A stretch of DNA of 64,000 bases from DATAJX01 sp964601735 (GCA_964601735.1 CAZROO010000006.1:1-64000); one strand, 5' to 3'; shown: positions 15,721 through 25,364, counted from the stretch's first letter. Notes: generated by a model from the letters alone, not told the origin. Translations and numbers: made by a program.

Positions 15721-18237
15721 CTAGTAGATGCCGAGGAAGTTCAGCACGCCCTTGCGCTGTTGTTGCGGCTGCGGCGCTTCGGTGTCGCCTTCGGGCTCGC
15801 TCTCGTCGCGCACGCCCGGCACGGTGGAACTGGCGTCGGAAGGAATCACGGTTTCCGACTCGCTGCTGCCGCCAAACAGGTTGCTGAAGAAGCCGCCGCC
15901 GTTGAACACGCCGGTGTCGTAGCCGTAATAATCGGCCGGCGTTTGCTGGGTGGGCGCGGTGCCCTGCACAAAGGCTTCGGACATCGTGCGTTTGGTGGTC
16001 GGGCCCGGCAGGTAGCCGGTATCGCGGTCGATGGTCACAAACTGGATGCCGTCCGGTACGGCGAAATCTTCCGTCGGGGTCTTTTCCAGCGCAGCCTTCA
16101 TGTAGGCCTTCCAGACCGGAATGGCCGCGCGCGCGCCGGTTTCGCCCGAGCCGAGCGATTTGGGCGTGTCCATGCCCACCCACACGCCGGTGGCGATGCT
16201 GGGGGAAAAGCCCACAAACCAGGCATCGATAAAGTTGTTGGTGGTACCGGTTTTACCGGCCAGCGGGTGGCCCAGATCATTGAGGCTATAGCCGGTGCCG
16301 CGTTTAACCACGCCTTGCAGCATGCTGGTCATCAGGTAGCTCAGTTGCGGGCTCACCGCGCTGGTGGCGGGCAGCGCCGGAGGGGTAGGCAGTTTGTCGG
16401 GGCTGGCGCCCATGCTTTGCAGGCAGCCGTCGCAGGCGCTGGCGCTGCGCTGGAGGGTCTGGCCGTCAGGCCCCTGCACACGAAGAATGGCGCGCGGCGG
16501 CAGGTACAGGCCCCCGCGCGGGAACACCGAATACGCGGTCACCATGTCAATCAGGCTGAAGTTGAGCGAGCCCAGCACCACGGTCAAATCGTCCTGCGGC
16601 ACATGGTCGCCGATGCCCAGGCGGTGCACCACGTCGCCCACGGCCTTGAGGCCCACGTCCTGCGCCAGCCGCACGGTCATCAGGTTGCGGCTTTGCTCCA
16701 GGCCTTTGCGCAGCGGCATCGGACCGCCGACCTTGTCGTCGTAGTTGGAGGGCTTCCATTCCTTGTCGCCGGTGCGGAACACCACCGGCGCATCCAGCAC
16801 CGTGGTGGCGGGGGTGTACCCCTTTTCCAGTGCGGCCAGATACACATAGGGCTTGAACGACGACCCTACCTGCCGCTTGGCCTGCACCGCGCGGTTGAAG
16901 CCAACGCCTTCGCCCAGGCCGCCGACCATCGCCAGGATGTCGCCGCTGCGTACGTCGAGGCTCAGCAGCGCACCCTGCGCGGCGGGAACCTGCTCAAGCT
17001 GGTACTGGGTCTGGTCTTTCGCCCCATCCAACGGCTTGACCATCAGCACGTCGCCGGGCTTGAGGAAACCAGCGCCCTTCTTGCCCGTCCACTTGTAACC
17101 GGCGGCCACCAGCGTGCCCTGCTTGTTTTCATCCAGGCCGATCTGGGCCTTTTCACCCGTCACCTTAAGCACCACCGCGGGAGTGCCGATACGCTTGCTG
17201 TGGCTGTACTGCTCCTGCACCTCGGCCAGTGCGCCCGGCCAGTCGTTGAGGGTGTTCAAATGCATCACCGGCCCGCGCCAGCCGTGGCGGTGGTCGTACT
17301 CGCGCAGGCCGCGATACACGGCATCCTCGGCCTTTTTCTGCAGGTCGAGGTCGAGCGTGGTGTAAATGGCCAGGCCGTTCTGGTAGAGCGCGTCAGGGCC
17401 GAACTGCTGTTCGATCTGGCGGCGGATGTACTCGGCAAAATGCGGCGCGTCCTCGCCGCTGGCCAGCGGCGCCACGTGCAGGCCCAGCGGCAGCTTCTGG
17501 TCGGCCTCGGCTTCCTTGTCGGAAATGAAGTGGTTGTTAGCCATGCGCTGCAAAATGATGTTGCGGCGGGCCCGCGCAGAGTCAGGGTTACGCACCGGGT
17601 TGTAGCGGCTGGGGGCCTGCGGCAGCCCGGCAATCATGGCGCGCTCGGCGGGAGTCAGCTCGTTGAGGCTTTTGCTGAAATAAGTTTGCGCCGCGGCGGC
17701 AACGCCGTAGGCGCCGTTACCCAGGTAAATACGGTTGAGGTACAGTTCGAGAATCTCGTTTTTGGAAAACACCTGCTCAATTCGCCAGCTCAGAATCAGC
17801 TCCTTGACCTTGCGGGTGTAGGTGCGCTCGCTGGAAAGAAGGAAGGTCTTGGCCACCTGCTGGGTAATGGTGCTGGCGCCCTGGGTGCGGTCGGTGAGCG
17901 CGTTGCGCACGGCGGCGCGTATAATCGCCTTCAGGTCGAAGCCGCCGTGCTCGTAAAAGTGCGCGTCCTCGGCGGCGAGAAAGCTGTTGATGACGTCTTT
18001 GGGAATCTGGTCGATGGGCACCCACACGCGACGCTCGCGGGCAAACTCGGCGATGATCTGGCCGTTGCGGTCGTACACCTTGGTGATGAGCGACGGCTGC
18101 CACTTGGAGAGCTGCATGAAATCGGGCAATTGCGCGCTGAAATACGCCAGCGCCATGCCAAACACGGCAGCGCCCGCCAGCATGCCCAGCACCACAAGCC
18201 AGATTAGCACCCGCAGAAATTTATTAGGCTTCGCCAT
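15721..18237 (-). CDS. mrcA: Penicillin-binding protein 1A
   Basis: A bifunctional class A PBP of 838 residues. An N-terminal TM helix (about 8-30) is followed by the GT51 transglycosylase domain with EDAHFYEHGGFDLKA (catalytic Glu) and TITQQVAKTFLLS, an inserted OB-like region, and the transpeptidase domain with SSFK (catalytic Ser), and KTGT (GKTGTTNNFIDAWFVGF). It polymerises glycan strands and crosslinks peptides in the periplasm. The acidic, Pro/Gln-rich C-terminus is probably disordered. It follows the amidase gene by 89 bp on the same strand, as in other alphaproteobacteria. Confidence 0.95.
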   Translation of the reverse strand: MAKPNKFLRVLIWLVVLGMLAGAAVFGMALAYFSAQLPDFMQLSKWQPSLITKVYDRNGQIIAEFARERRVWVPIDQIPKDVINSFLAAEDAHFYEHGGFDLKAIIRAAVRNALTDRTQGASTITQQVAKTFLLSSERTYTRKVKELILSWRIEQVFSKNEILELYLNRIYLGNGAYGVAAAAQTYFSKSLNELTPAERAMIAGLPQAPSRYNPVRNPDSARARRNIILQRMANNHFISDKEAEADQKLPLGLHVAPLASGEDAPHFAEYIRRQIEQQFGPDALYQNGLAIYTTLDLDLQKKAEDAVYRGLREYDHRHGWRGPVMHLNTLNDWPGALAEVQEQYSHSKRIGTPAVVLKVTGEKAQIGLDENKQGTLVAAGYKWTGKKGAGFLKPGDVLMVKPLDGAKDQTQYQLEQVPAAQGALLSLDVRSGDILAMVGGLGEGVGFNRAVQAKRQVGSSFKPYVYLAALEKGYTPATTVLDAPVVFRTGDKEWKPSNYDDKVGGPMPLRKGLEQSRNLMTVRLAQDVGLKAVGDVVHRLGIGDHVPQDDLTVVLGSLNFSLIDMVTAYSVFPRGGLYLPPRAILRVQGPDGQTLQRSASACDGCLQSMGASPDKLPTPPALPATSAVSPQLSYLMTSMLQGVVKRGTGYSLNDLGHPLAGKTGTTNNFIDAWFVGFSPSIATGVWVGMDTPKSLGSGETGARAAIPVWKAYMKAALEKTPTEDFAVPDGIQFVTIDRDTGYLPGPTTKRTMSEAFVQGTAPTQQTPADYYGYDTGVFNGGGFFSNLFGGSSESETVIPSDASSTVPGVRDESEPEGDTEAPQPQQQRKGVLNFLGIY

Positions 18238-18326
18238 CAGGGCCCTACAAATAAACGCAAAGCGTCAAAGCGTCAAAGCTGAAATGACCACCGCCGCAAG
18301 TATACGCCGCTTCGGTTGGCGGGCAG

Positions 18327-19805
18327 TTACGAGGCCCGGCGCTTCTTCTTTTTCTTCGGCGTGTCGTCTTCGTGGCTGATGCCCGCGCCATTCTTCATCA
18401 TCGCCGGGGTTTGCAGGTGCACGTAGTGGTCAAGGTAGTTGCGGATGCCCTGCGCAATGGCCCCAGCCAGCTTGGCGCGGTAGGCGCTGCTCTCGAAGCG
18501 GCGGTTCTCCACCGGGCTGGTGATGTAGCCCATTTCCACCAGAATGCTCGGCACGTCCGGCGCCTTGAGCACCTTGAAGCCCGCAAACAGGGGCTCGGGC
18601 TTGCGCACCTCGGTCACGTCCTTAATCTGCGTCAGCACGCTGCCCGCCAGGTAGTGGCTATTATTAAGGGTGTCGCGCTGGGCGAGCGAAATCAGAATTC
18701 CCTGCACTTCCTTGCTCTCGTTCTCAAAGCCCACGCCCGCCAGCACGTCGCCGGCGTTTTCGCTGTCGGCCAGGCGGGCGGCTTCCTTGTCGCTGGCCTT
18801 TTCGCTCACCATGTAAACGGTGGCGCCGCGCACGTCGCGGTCGGGGTGGCTGTCGGCGTGCAGGCTCACAAACAGGTTAGCCTGGGCGCGTTCGGCAATG
18901 CGTGAGCGTTCGCCCAGCGGAATGTACTCGTCCTTATCGCGGGTGAAGATAACCTTGATATTATGGTCCTTCAAAATCGCGCCCACGCGCTTGACCATAT
19001 CCAGCGTCAGGTATTTTTCGCAATCACCCAGCGAGCAGGCGCCGGGGTCGACGCCGCCGTGCCCGGCATCCAGCGCCACAACCAGCGGCCCGCCGGGCTG
19101 CGACACAACTTGCGGCGGCACCACCGGCGCGTTCTTATCGCCCTCGTCCTCGTCGCCGGCAGGGCCGGGCGTGGCGGTGGCCTCGACGCCGGGCACGCTC
19201 ACCAGCGGCGGGTTGGCGGCCTGCGCCACGGCGGTGGCAGACACGCCCTTGGGCGACCACGGCGTGGTGGTCACTACATCGGCGGGAGGCGCCACCTCGG
19301 TGGGCTTTTGGCCGGGCTTGAGCGCGGCGATGTCCAGCACCAGGCGCGGGCCCTGGCTGGCCCCGGCGGGAATCGGGAACACGCTCACGCGGGCGGGAGC
19401 CGAAAGGTCTACCACCATGCGCACCGTGCCGGGGCGGAACAGCCCCGCGCGCATGCCCTTGAGCATGCCGCCGTCGGGAATATCCACCAGGCTGGGCTGG
19501 GTGACGAACTGGATGGCGGGGAAATCGACCACCACCCGCGCCGGGTTATTGAGGGTGAACCAGCGGTGATCGATGGTCTTTTTGTCTGTCCGGTCAAAAT
19601 CGAGCACCACCCGGGTATGGCGGCTGGTACCGCTGCCTTCCTGCGTCACGCGCAGCTTTTGCACCAGCGCCACGTTGGGTGAGGTGTAAATCGACTCGTC
19701 CTGCGCACGGCCCGGCACCGGCGGCCAGGCGATGAACGCCACCCAAAAGGCGGCAGCCAAAAACGGCCACTTCATTTTCCGGAAAAATTCGACCCTCGAA
19801 CCCAT
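18327..19805 (-). CDS. amiC: N-acetylmuramoyl-L-alanine amidase with AMIN domain
   Basis: A 492-residue protein with an N-terminal signal anchor (MKWPFLAAAFWVAFIAWP), an AMIN domain (about 45-150; RVVLDFDRTDKKT, NPARVVVDFP) that targets the septum, a Pro/Ala-rich linker and a zinc Amidase_3 domain (VVALDAGHGGVDPGA, SLHADSHPDRDVRGATVY, ILVEMGYITSP with the catalytic Glu). It cleaves the stem peptide from MurNAc during daughter-cell separation. ATG 19805 is chosen because GGGGGGAAGGG lies directly before it; longer in-frame starts give non-signal sequence. A basic KKKKKRR tail ends the protein. The gene sits between mrcA and rne, with two permease genes inserted before rne. Confidence 0.9.
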   Translation of the reverse strand: MGSRVEFFRKMKWPFLAAAFWVAFIAWPPVPGRAQDESIYTSPNVALVQKLRVTQEGSGTSRHTRVVLDFDRTDKKTIDHRWFTLNNPARVVVDFPAIQFVTQPSLVDIPDGGMLKGMRAGLFRPGTVRMVVDLSAPARVSVFPIPAGASQGPRLVLDIAALKPGQKPTEVAPPADVVTTTPWSPKGVSATAVAQAANPPLVSVPGVEATATPGPAGDEDEGDKNAPVVPPQVVSQPGGPLVVALDAGHGGVDPGACSLGDCEKYLTLDMVKRVGAILKDHNIKVIFTRDKDEYIPLGERSRIAERAQANLFVSLHADSHPDRDVRGATVYMVSEKASDKEAARLADSENAGDVLAGVGFENESKEVQGILISLAQRDTLNNSHYLAGSVLTQIKDVTEVRKPEPLFAGFKVLKAPDVPSILVEMGYITSPVENRRFESSAYRAKLAGAIAQGIRNYLDHYVHLQTPAMMKNGAGISHEDDTPKKKKKRRAS

Positions 19806-19889
19806 CCCTTCCCCCCTGCCATAAGGGGCCATTTTTATGCAAGCCGCCCCGGCACATTGCATGCAACTGCGAGGCAAAACCGCACCACA

Positions 19890-20594
19890 TCAAGCGGAGC
19901 GGCGGTTACGCAAGACCTCGCTTATCACGTTCAGCCCCACCGCCAGCAGAATCAGAACCAGCGCAGGCACCACCACCAGATGCGGTGCCACCAGTATATA
20001 GCGTGCGCCCTCGCGCAGCATGCCACCTAAACTCGGCTGTGGCGGCGCGATGCCCAGGCCCAGGTAACTCAACCCGGCTTCGGCCACCATGCTGCCGGCG
20101 GCCACCACCAGCGCCTCCACCAGCAGCGGCGCGGCGATGTTCGGCAGCAGGTGCCGGGCCAGCAGCCGCCAACCCCGCACCCCGCCCAGCACCGCGGCTT
20201 GCATGAAGGGCAGGTGCTTCACCCGCCGCGTCTCGGCCACGCTCAGGCGGTAGAACCCGACCCAGCCCAATAAACACAACGCGATCAACACATTCCCCAG
20301 CCCCGGCCCCAACAACGCCGCCAGCGCCAACGCCAGCAGCAGGCCGGGAAAGCTCTGCACCACATCGGCCAGCGCGTTGAAGAACAGCTGCACCGCCCTG
20401 CCCGACCATCCCGCCAGCAGGCCCAGGCCAATGCCGACAAAGCCCGTCACCAGCGTCACCACACACGCCACGGTCAAGCTCACCCGCAAACCGCCCAGCG
20501 CGCGGGCCAGCACGTCGCGGCCCAACTCATCCGTCCCCAGCACATGCCCCGCCCCCGGCGCGGCCAAAATGTGCATCAGGTCAATGGCGTTCAT
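19890..20594 (-). CDS. ABC transporter permease, DppC/OppC type
   Basis: A 234-residue permease with about five TM helices and the BPD_transp_1 domain; HVLGTDELGRDVLARAL at the N-terminus is the DppC/OppC signature. The EAA region reads YRLSVAETRRVKHLPFMQAAV, and EAGLSYLGLGIAPPQPSLGGML is the conserved late block. It would pair with the DppB-type permease to move oligopeptides or nickel. Family members usually have another TM helix before the HVLGTDELGRD block; here ATG 20594 gives a protein without it, so the protein is N-terminally short. No ATPase or binding-protein gene is in the window. The stop of the upstream permease lies 8 bp away. Confidence 0.8.
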   Translation of the reverse strand: MNAIDLMHILAAPGAGHVLGTDELGRDVLARALGGLRVSLTVACVVTLVTGFVGIGLGLLAGWSGRAVQLFFNALADVVQSFPGLLLALALAALLGPGLGNVLIALCLLGWVGFYRLSVAETRRVKHLPFMQAAVLGGVRGWRLLARHLLPNIAAPLLVEALVVAAGSMVAEAGLSYLGLGIAPPQPSLGGMLREGARYILVAPHLVVVPALVLILLAVGLNVISEVLRNRRSA

Positions 20595-20602
20595 GTCGAG
20601 CA

Positions 20603-21532
20603 CTATTTTGCCCTCCGCAAGCGGGGGTCGAGCAGGGCCTGCAAAATATCCGCCAGCAGAATGGCGAGGCCATAGCCGACACTGATAAGAATCAGGCACC
20701 CCTGCACCACGGGGTAGTCGCGGGCGTTCAGGCTCTCCACCAGCAGGTTGCCGATGCCCGGCCAGCCGAACACCGCCTCGGTCAGCACCGTGCCGGTGAG
20801 CACCATGCCCAACTGAAGGCAAAACACCAGCACCACCGGCCCCAGCGCGTTGCGCAGCCAGTGGCGCAGCAGCTCGCGCATGCCGCCGCCCTTGGCCGCG
20901 ACGGTCAGGCCGTAGGCCTTGCGCCGCTCCTCCGCCAGCGTGGCCGCCAGCAGCCGCGCCAGCACCGCGCCCATGCCCAGCCCCAGCGTCAGCGCGGGCA
21001 GCACCAAACTCGCCAGGCCGTTCATGCCACTCACCGGAAACCACCCCAGCCCCACGGCACCGCCTAATATAAGGAGCGGTCCCAGCACAAAGGTCGGCAC
21101 CGCAATCACCGCCACCACCAGCATCTGGCCCACCCGGCTCCGCCGCAGGCCAAGCAATATCCCGGCGGGAATTCCCACCAGCAACGCCACCATCATCGCC
21201 GCGCCGCCCAGCATTCCGGTGGCAGGCAGGCGCTGCGCAATCAACGAAAGCACCGGCTGGCCGCTCAGCAGGCTGGCGCCCCAGTTGCCATGAACCAGGC
21301 CGCTTAAATAAGCCACCAGCGCGGCGGGCCACGGCACGTCCAGCCCCAACGCGTGGCGCAAGCGGTCAGCGTCGGCGGGCGCGGTCCAGTCGCCCAGCAG
21401 CATCGCCACCGGGTCGCCCGGCACCACCCGCAGCAGGGCGAATACGATAATAACCACCGCCAGCGTCGTCAGCAGCAATCTCAATACGCGAAAACCCAGG
21501 GCCTGCACCATTCGCCGCCAATCCTGCCTCAT
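20603..21532 (-). CDS. ABC transporter permease, DppB/OppB type
   Basis: A 309-residue permease with an N-terminal TM helix (LLLTTLAVVIIVFALLRVVPGDP), which is the DppB/OppB signature, and five more helices. The EAVFGWPGIGNLLVESLNARDYP block is the conserved late motif of the family. The start is uncertain: ATG 21532 has no clear Shine-Dalgarno sequence, while ATG 21511 has GAGG about 16 bp and AGGA about 10 bp upstream. It forms a two-gene unit with the DppC-type permease. The pair interrupts the otherwise conserved rne-amidase-mrcA neighbourhood and lacks its ATPases here, so it may be incomplete or may work with distant partners. Confidence 0.82.
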   Translation of the reverse strand: MRQDWRRMVQALGFRVLRLLLTTLAVVIIVFALLRVVPGDPVAMLLGDWTAPADADRLRHALGLDVPWPAALVAYLSGLVHGNWGASLLSGQPVLSLIAQRLPATGMLGGAAMMVALLVGIPAGILLGLRRSRVGQMLVVAVIAVPTFVLGPLLILGGAVGLGWFPVSGMNGLASLVLPALTLGLGMGAVLARLLAATLAEERRKAYGLTVAAKGGGMRELLRHWLRNALGPVVLVFCLQLGMVLTGTVLTEAVFGWPGIGNLLVESLNARDYPVVQGCLILISVGYGLAILLADILQALLDPRLRRAK

Positions 21533-21879
21533 AAGCCGCCGCTTTGGCAGTAAAAAACCGACACACCGCACCAAAATGTGACACTCTCCCGACAGCGTTG
21601 CGACACTTGTGCGTTGACCCTGCTTCCGCTATATATGTGTCCACAAACGGGCGACCATTTGCGCCCTGAGAGAAACGGAATTCGCTGCATCGCCAACAGC
21701 TTAGAGCAAAAGCCTCAAGCAACCGGCACCGCAGCATAACAAAACCGCAAGTTTAACGCCGCGGTTAATGAAGAAAAGTTTTTAAAGGCTTAAAATGTTT
21801 GGGCTTTTACTAGCAACACCCCTTCTCAGCCTTATCACGGGGCTCGCGGCGTCATCCTTGCCAATCAAGGAGATAGCTT
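21533..21879 (+). other. rne leader and divergent promoter region
   Basis: A 347-bp gap between the divergent permease and rne genes. It is noticeably more AT-rich over its last 150 bp, and AAGGAG lies 7 bp before the rne ATG. In enterobacteria the rne 5' UTR mediates autoregulation; no matching structure could be recognised here. No ORF or repeat is seen. Confidence 0.4.
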
Positions 21880-24468
21880 ATGAAGCGCATGCTTATCGAC
21901 GCCACCCACGCCGACGAACAACGGGTGGTATTGCTCGACGGTAATTACGTCGACGATTTCGAAGCCGAAACCTCGGGAAAGACCCAAACCAAGTCAAATA
22001 TTTACGTGGCCCATGTGAGCCGTGTGGAGCCCAGCCTCCAGGCCGCCTTCATCAGCTACGGCGCGGCCCGTAATGGTTTCCTCGCCTTTGGCGAAGTCCA
22101 CCCCGCCTTCTTCAACCTGCCCAAGGGTGAAAAAGCAGAATTGCTGGAAGAACTTATCGAAGTCGCCGCGCGCCGCCGCCAACGCGACGGCGACGAACTC
22201 CCCGGCCTCCCCCTGCCTGAAAACGGCAATGGTGACGCGCCCCTGGATGATGAAGCCCTGGATGCCAAGGCTGCCGAAATTGCCGCCGCGCAAGCTGACG
22301 AAACTGCTGATAGCAAAGAAGAAAAAGCCAAAGGCAACAAGCGCCGCCCGCGCCGCGCCAAGGCTGACAAGAGTGCCGCCGCCAGCGCCGAGACCGCTCC
22401 CGCCGTGCGCGGCGAAGCCGCCCCGGTGCGTGAGCGTAAAAACTTCGAGCGCAAGCCGCCTATCCACCGCCGCTACCGCATCCAGGACGTTCTGAAAGAA
22501 GGCCAGAAGATTCTCATTCAAGTGGTCAAGGAAGAACGCGGCAGCAAGGGCGCGGCGCTCACCACCTACTTCTCGCTGCCCGGCCGCTACACGGTGCTGA
22601 TGCCCAACACCCCCTACGCGGGCGGCATCTCACGCAAAATCACCGACCACGATGAACGCCGCCAACTGCGCGACACCTACGCCGCGCTCAAGATTCCACA
22701 CGAAATGGGGCTGATTATCCGCACCGCCGGGGTAGGCCAGGAAATCGAGGATATCCGCCGCGATTACGATAACCTCACCAGCCTGTGGGAAAACATCCAG
22801 AAGAAGTTCACGGAAGAAGACGACATCCAGTGCGTCCACGAGGACGGCTCGCTGATTATCCGGGCGCTGCGCGACATGATGAGCGACGACGTTGATGAAG
22901 TCATCATCGCCGGCAAGCACGCCGCCAAAACTGCCAAGGATTACTGCAAGAGCCTGATGCCCGGCATGGCCAAGATTTTGCACGAGCACAAGGAAGACAC
23001 CCCACTGTTCGCCCAGTACAACGTCGAGGAAAAGCTCAACCAGTTGCACTACAGCCGCGTAGTTCTGCCCAGCGGCGGCTACCTGGTCATCAACCCCACC
23101 GAGGCGCTGGTGGCCATCGACATCAACAGCGGCCGCGCCACGCAGGAACGCAACATCGAGGAGACCGCGCTTAAAACCAACCTTGAAGCCGCCGAGGAAA
23201 TCGCCCGCCAGATTCGCTTGCGCGACCTCGCCGGTCTTATCGTCGTCGACTTTATTGACATGGAAGACCACCGCAACACCCGCAAGGTGGAAAACGCCAT
23301 GCGCCGGGCGCTCCGCCGCGACCGCGCGCGCATCCAGTTCGGCAGCATTTCCGATTTCGGCCTGATGGAAATTTCGCGCCAGCGCCTGCGCCCGAGCTTT
23401 GGCGAAAGCCACTTCGTCACCTGCCCGCACTGCCACGGCAGCGGCCACATTCACAGCCCGGCCACTGCGGCTTTGATGATTCTGCGCCGCCTTGAAGACG
23501 ACGACGTGCACGGCGCCGACCGCATTTACGTGACCACCAGCAGCGCCCAGGTGCTGTGGATGCTCAACCACAAGCGCGACCACATCCGCGAGCTGGAAAG
23601 TAAGTACAAGTACTCACTGCAATTCAAGGCCGACGACAGCCTGATTGCGCCGGACCACCGTCTTGACCTCACCCGGGTGAAGGCCGACGGCACCGAAACC
23701 AGCCAAACCATCAACGTATCCTTACGCGAACAGCCCGAGCTGCCTCCGGAACTGCGCATGCGCGAACGCGGAAGAAACGGCCGTGACCGCAACGAACGCC
23801 GCCGCGAGCGCGACGAGGATCGTCCGCAACGCGACCAGCGTGCCTCGGAAAGCAATAACGAACGCGAAGAACGCGACGACAATGGCCGTCGCGAGCGCGG
23901 CGGGCGGGGCCGTGACCGCAATCGCGGCCGCGACCGGGATGACCGTGGCAACCGCAATGATGACCGCGGCGGGCGCCGGCCGCAGCGCATCAGCGCCGAG
24001 GCCGCCGAGAGCAGCGCCGATGCGGCGGAAAGCCGCGCCACCTCGCGTGACAGCGCCAACGAAGGCAGCACCCCGGGTCAGGCCCGAGGCCAAGGCCGCC
24101 CGCAACGCGACAACAAGCGCGATGGCCGCCGCGACGCCCGGAATAATGAAACCCCGCGGCCCGCGCGTCCGGCCCGGGCCGCCGCCCCCGCCGAAGACAA
24201 ACCGCTGCAAGTGCAGCAGGTGACGGTGGGCAGCGACGACGACACGCCGGTCATCAAGGCCGCACCGCGCCGTAAGTTCGCCATCAAAAAGCAGGAAGAC
24301 ACCGACGCCGCCGACGCGCCGCTGGAAGTGCGGAACATCGCCCAGGACCGTGGCGGCGACAGCGCCACGCCCAAAATCTCGCGGGCCAGCAAAAAGGAAG
24401 CCCCCGTCGCCAAGGTCAAGGCACCGAAGGAAGGCGGCATCCTCGCCCGCATCATGGGCAAACAATAG
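21880..24468 (+). CDS. rne: Ribonuclease E
   Basis: An 862-residue RNase E/G, the endonuclease that organises mRNA decay. The catalytic Asp residues are Asp414 (VAIDINSG) and Asp457 (IVVDFIDM), and the Zn-link is Cys515/Cys518 (CPHCHG). Both pairs are offset by 111 residues from E. coli (303, 346, 404, 407), because a charged, Ala/Lys/Arg-rich insertion of that size splits the S1 domain around residues 85-200, as in other alphaproteobacterial RNase E. After about residue 625 comes a disordered Arg/Asp/Gly-rich tail that should bind RNA and degradosome partners. The last codon abuts a 7-bp repeat array that includes the TAG stop. Confidence 0.95.
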   Translation: MKRMLIDATHADEQRVVLLDGNYVDDFEAETSGKTQTKSNIYVAHVSRVEPSLQAAFISYGAARNGFLAFGEVHPAFFNLPKGEKAELLEELIEVAARRRQRDGDELPGLPLPENGNGDAPLDDEALDAKAAEIAAAQADETADSKEEKAKGNKRRPRRAKADKSAAASAETAPAVRGEAAPVRERKNFERKPPIHRRYRIQDVLKEGQKILIQVVKEERGSKGAALTTYFSLPGRYTVLMPNTPYAGGISRKITDHDERRQLRDTYAALKIPHEMGLIIRTAGVGQEIEDIRRDYDNLTSLWENIQKKFTEEDDIQCVHEDGSLIIRALRDMMSDDVDEVIIAGKHAAKTAKDYCKSLMPGMAKILHEHKEDTPLFAQYNVEEKLNQLHYSRVVLPSGGYLVINPTEALVAIDINSGRATQERNIEETALKTNLEAAEEIARQIRLRDLAGLIVVDFIDMEDHRNTRKVENAMRRALRRDRARIQFGSISDFGLMEISRQRLRPSFGESHFVTCPHCHGSGHIHSPATAALMILRRLEDDDVHGADRIYVTTSSAQVLWMLNHKRDHIRELESKYKYSLQFKADDSLIAPDHRLDLTRVKADGTETSQTINVSLREQPELPPELRMRERGRNGRDRNERRRERDEDRPQRDQRASESNNEREERDDNGRRERGGRGRDRNRGRDRDDRGNRNDDRGGRRPQRISAEAAESSADAAESRATSRDSANEGSTPGQARGQGRPQRDNKRDGRRDARNNETPRPARPARAAAPAEDKPLQVQQVTVGSDDDTPVIKAAPRRKFAIKKQEDTDAADAPLEVRNIAQDRGGDSATPKISRASKKEAPVAKVKAPKEGGILARIMGKQ

Positions 24469-24547
24469 GTATCAGGCATCAGGTTACAGGCGTCAGGGAT
24501 TAAGCATTTGTCTTGTCCCTGGCGCCTGTTGCCTATTGCCTGACGCC
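24466..24547 (+). repeat. 7-bp repeat hairpin starting at the rne stop codon
   Basis: Left arm 24466-24500 is five units (TAGGTAT, then CAGGNNN types) and its first three bases are the rne stop. Right arm 24518-24547 is four units of CCTGNNG type, complementary to the left arm. The loop is about 17 bases. The pair could form a stem of about 28 bp with mismatches. Confidence 0.85.
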
Positions 24548-24589
24548 TTGTTTAGCCTCACTCTGGCTTCAATAACAAAGGCCAGTTAA

Positions 24590-25315
24590 ATGAGCGACGA
24601 TACCAAATTCGATTTTGAAGCCCAGTGCGCCCAAAATTTGGAGCGCGGCCGTAGCCTGGTGGCCGATTTCTGGCAGGCCAACGCCGCCTACTGGCAGACC
24701 GTAGCCGACATCATGGGCGCCCGCGCCGCCACCGCCAGCAACTGGTGGCAGGCCCTGCCCCAGCAATGGCAGGCCGTGGCACAAGCCCAGGGCTGGCCCG
24801 CGGTGATGGAACAGTTCAGCCGCTGGCAGCAGCAAAACTGGCTTGCCGCCTGGCACCTGAACGTGGACACCCACCACCAGCGCGCGCATTTATGGAGCGA
24901 ATGGCAAGCCCTGGCCGAGCGCAACGGCCTGATGCCCAAGCCCAAGGAGGCTGAAAAGCCCATCGTCAAATCGTCGTATTTCGCGGCTAATCCGCAAGCA
25001 GCGGCGCAGGCGCAGCCCAAACCGGCGCAGGCTGCTCCCGCCCCGGCCAAGCCTGCTCCAGCAGCCCCCTCACCGGTTCTGTCGAACGGCTACGTCCCGC
25101 AACCGCTGGGTACTTTTATTCCCGGCCCGGCCAAAAAGATTATCGTCGAGGCCGCGCCTTCGGCCCCGGCCCAGCAAGAGCCCAACGGCCACGAACATCC
25201 CACGCCCGAACCCGCCCGCAACGCCGCCCAGGCCGCGACGTTGGCCGGGGCCACATCGGCCCGCCGCAGCGTGGTGGCCAGCCACCGCAGCCGCACGGCC
25301 CGGCGCACGCATTAA
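24590..25315 (+). CDS. Phasin-like protein
   Basis: A 241-residue protein. The first about 120 residues are Trp-, Gln- and Ala-rich and amphipathic-helical (LVADFWQANAAYWQTVADIMG, NWWQALPQQWQAVAQ), like phasin-type granule-associated proteins; the rest is a Pro/Ala-rich disordered tail with a basic end (RRSVVASHRSRTARRTH). Phasins coat polyhydroxyalkanoate granules, but no pha synthesis gene is in the window and the assignment rests on composition, so it is weak. AAAGG lies 10 bp before ATG 24590. It follows rne across a repeat hairpin and ends at a strong terminator. Confidence 0.5.
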   Translation: MSDDTKFDFEAQCAQNLERGRSLVADFWQANAAYWQTVADIMGARAATASNWWQALPQQWQAVAQAQGWPAVMEQFSRWQQQNWLAAWHLNVDTHHQRAHLWSEWQALAERNGLMPKPKEAEKPIVKSSYFAANPQAAAQAQPKPAQAAPAPAKPAPAAPSPVLSNGYVPQPLGTFIPGPAKKIIVEAAPSAPAQQEPNGHEHPTPEPARNAAQAATLAGATSARRSVVASHRSRTARRTH

Positions 25316-25330
25316 ACCATTCCAATATAT

Positions 25331-25359
25331 AAAAAAGCCGACCCGAAGGTCGGCTTTTG
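25331..25359 (+). terminator. Rho-independent terminator of the phasin-like gene
   Basis: AAAAGCCGACC / GGTCGGCTTTT with a CGAA tetraloop, 16 bp after the stop codon. The A-run before it means it could also work on the minus strand. Confidence 0.9.
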
Positions 25360-25364
25360 CAATT

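Noticed and set aside
15760..18207. Open frame of 815 codons on the plus strand opposite mrcA
   Set aside because: It is a GC-driven antisense frame; the minus strand has complete PBP motifs, and the plus-strand translation is His/Ala/Gly-rich without family features. The same holds for long antisense frames opposite bamB, glyA, murA, accC and the GGDEF-EAL gene.
18253..18280. Another member of the stop-anchored 7-bp arrays, upstream of mrcA
   Set aside because: CGTCAAAG is repeated with period 8 only twice and does not lie at a stop codon; too short to claim.
20594..21332. N-terminal extension of the DppC-type permease
   Set aside because: The frame is open to 21332 but overlaps the DppB-type gene in another frame, and the translation is low-complexity Gly/Ala/Arg. 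The family motif starts right after ATG 20594.
21610..21640. Sigma70 promoter for rne (TTGACC and TATATA)
   Set aside because: The spacing between the two boxes is about 10-12 bp, too short for a sigma70 promoter.
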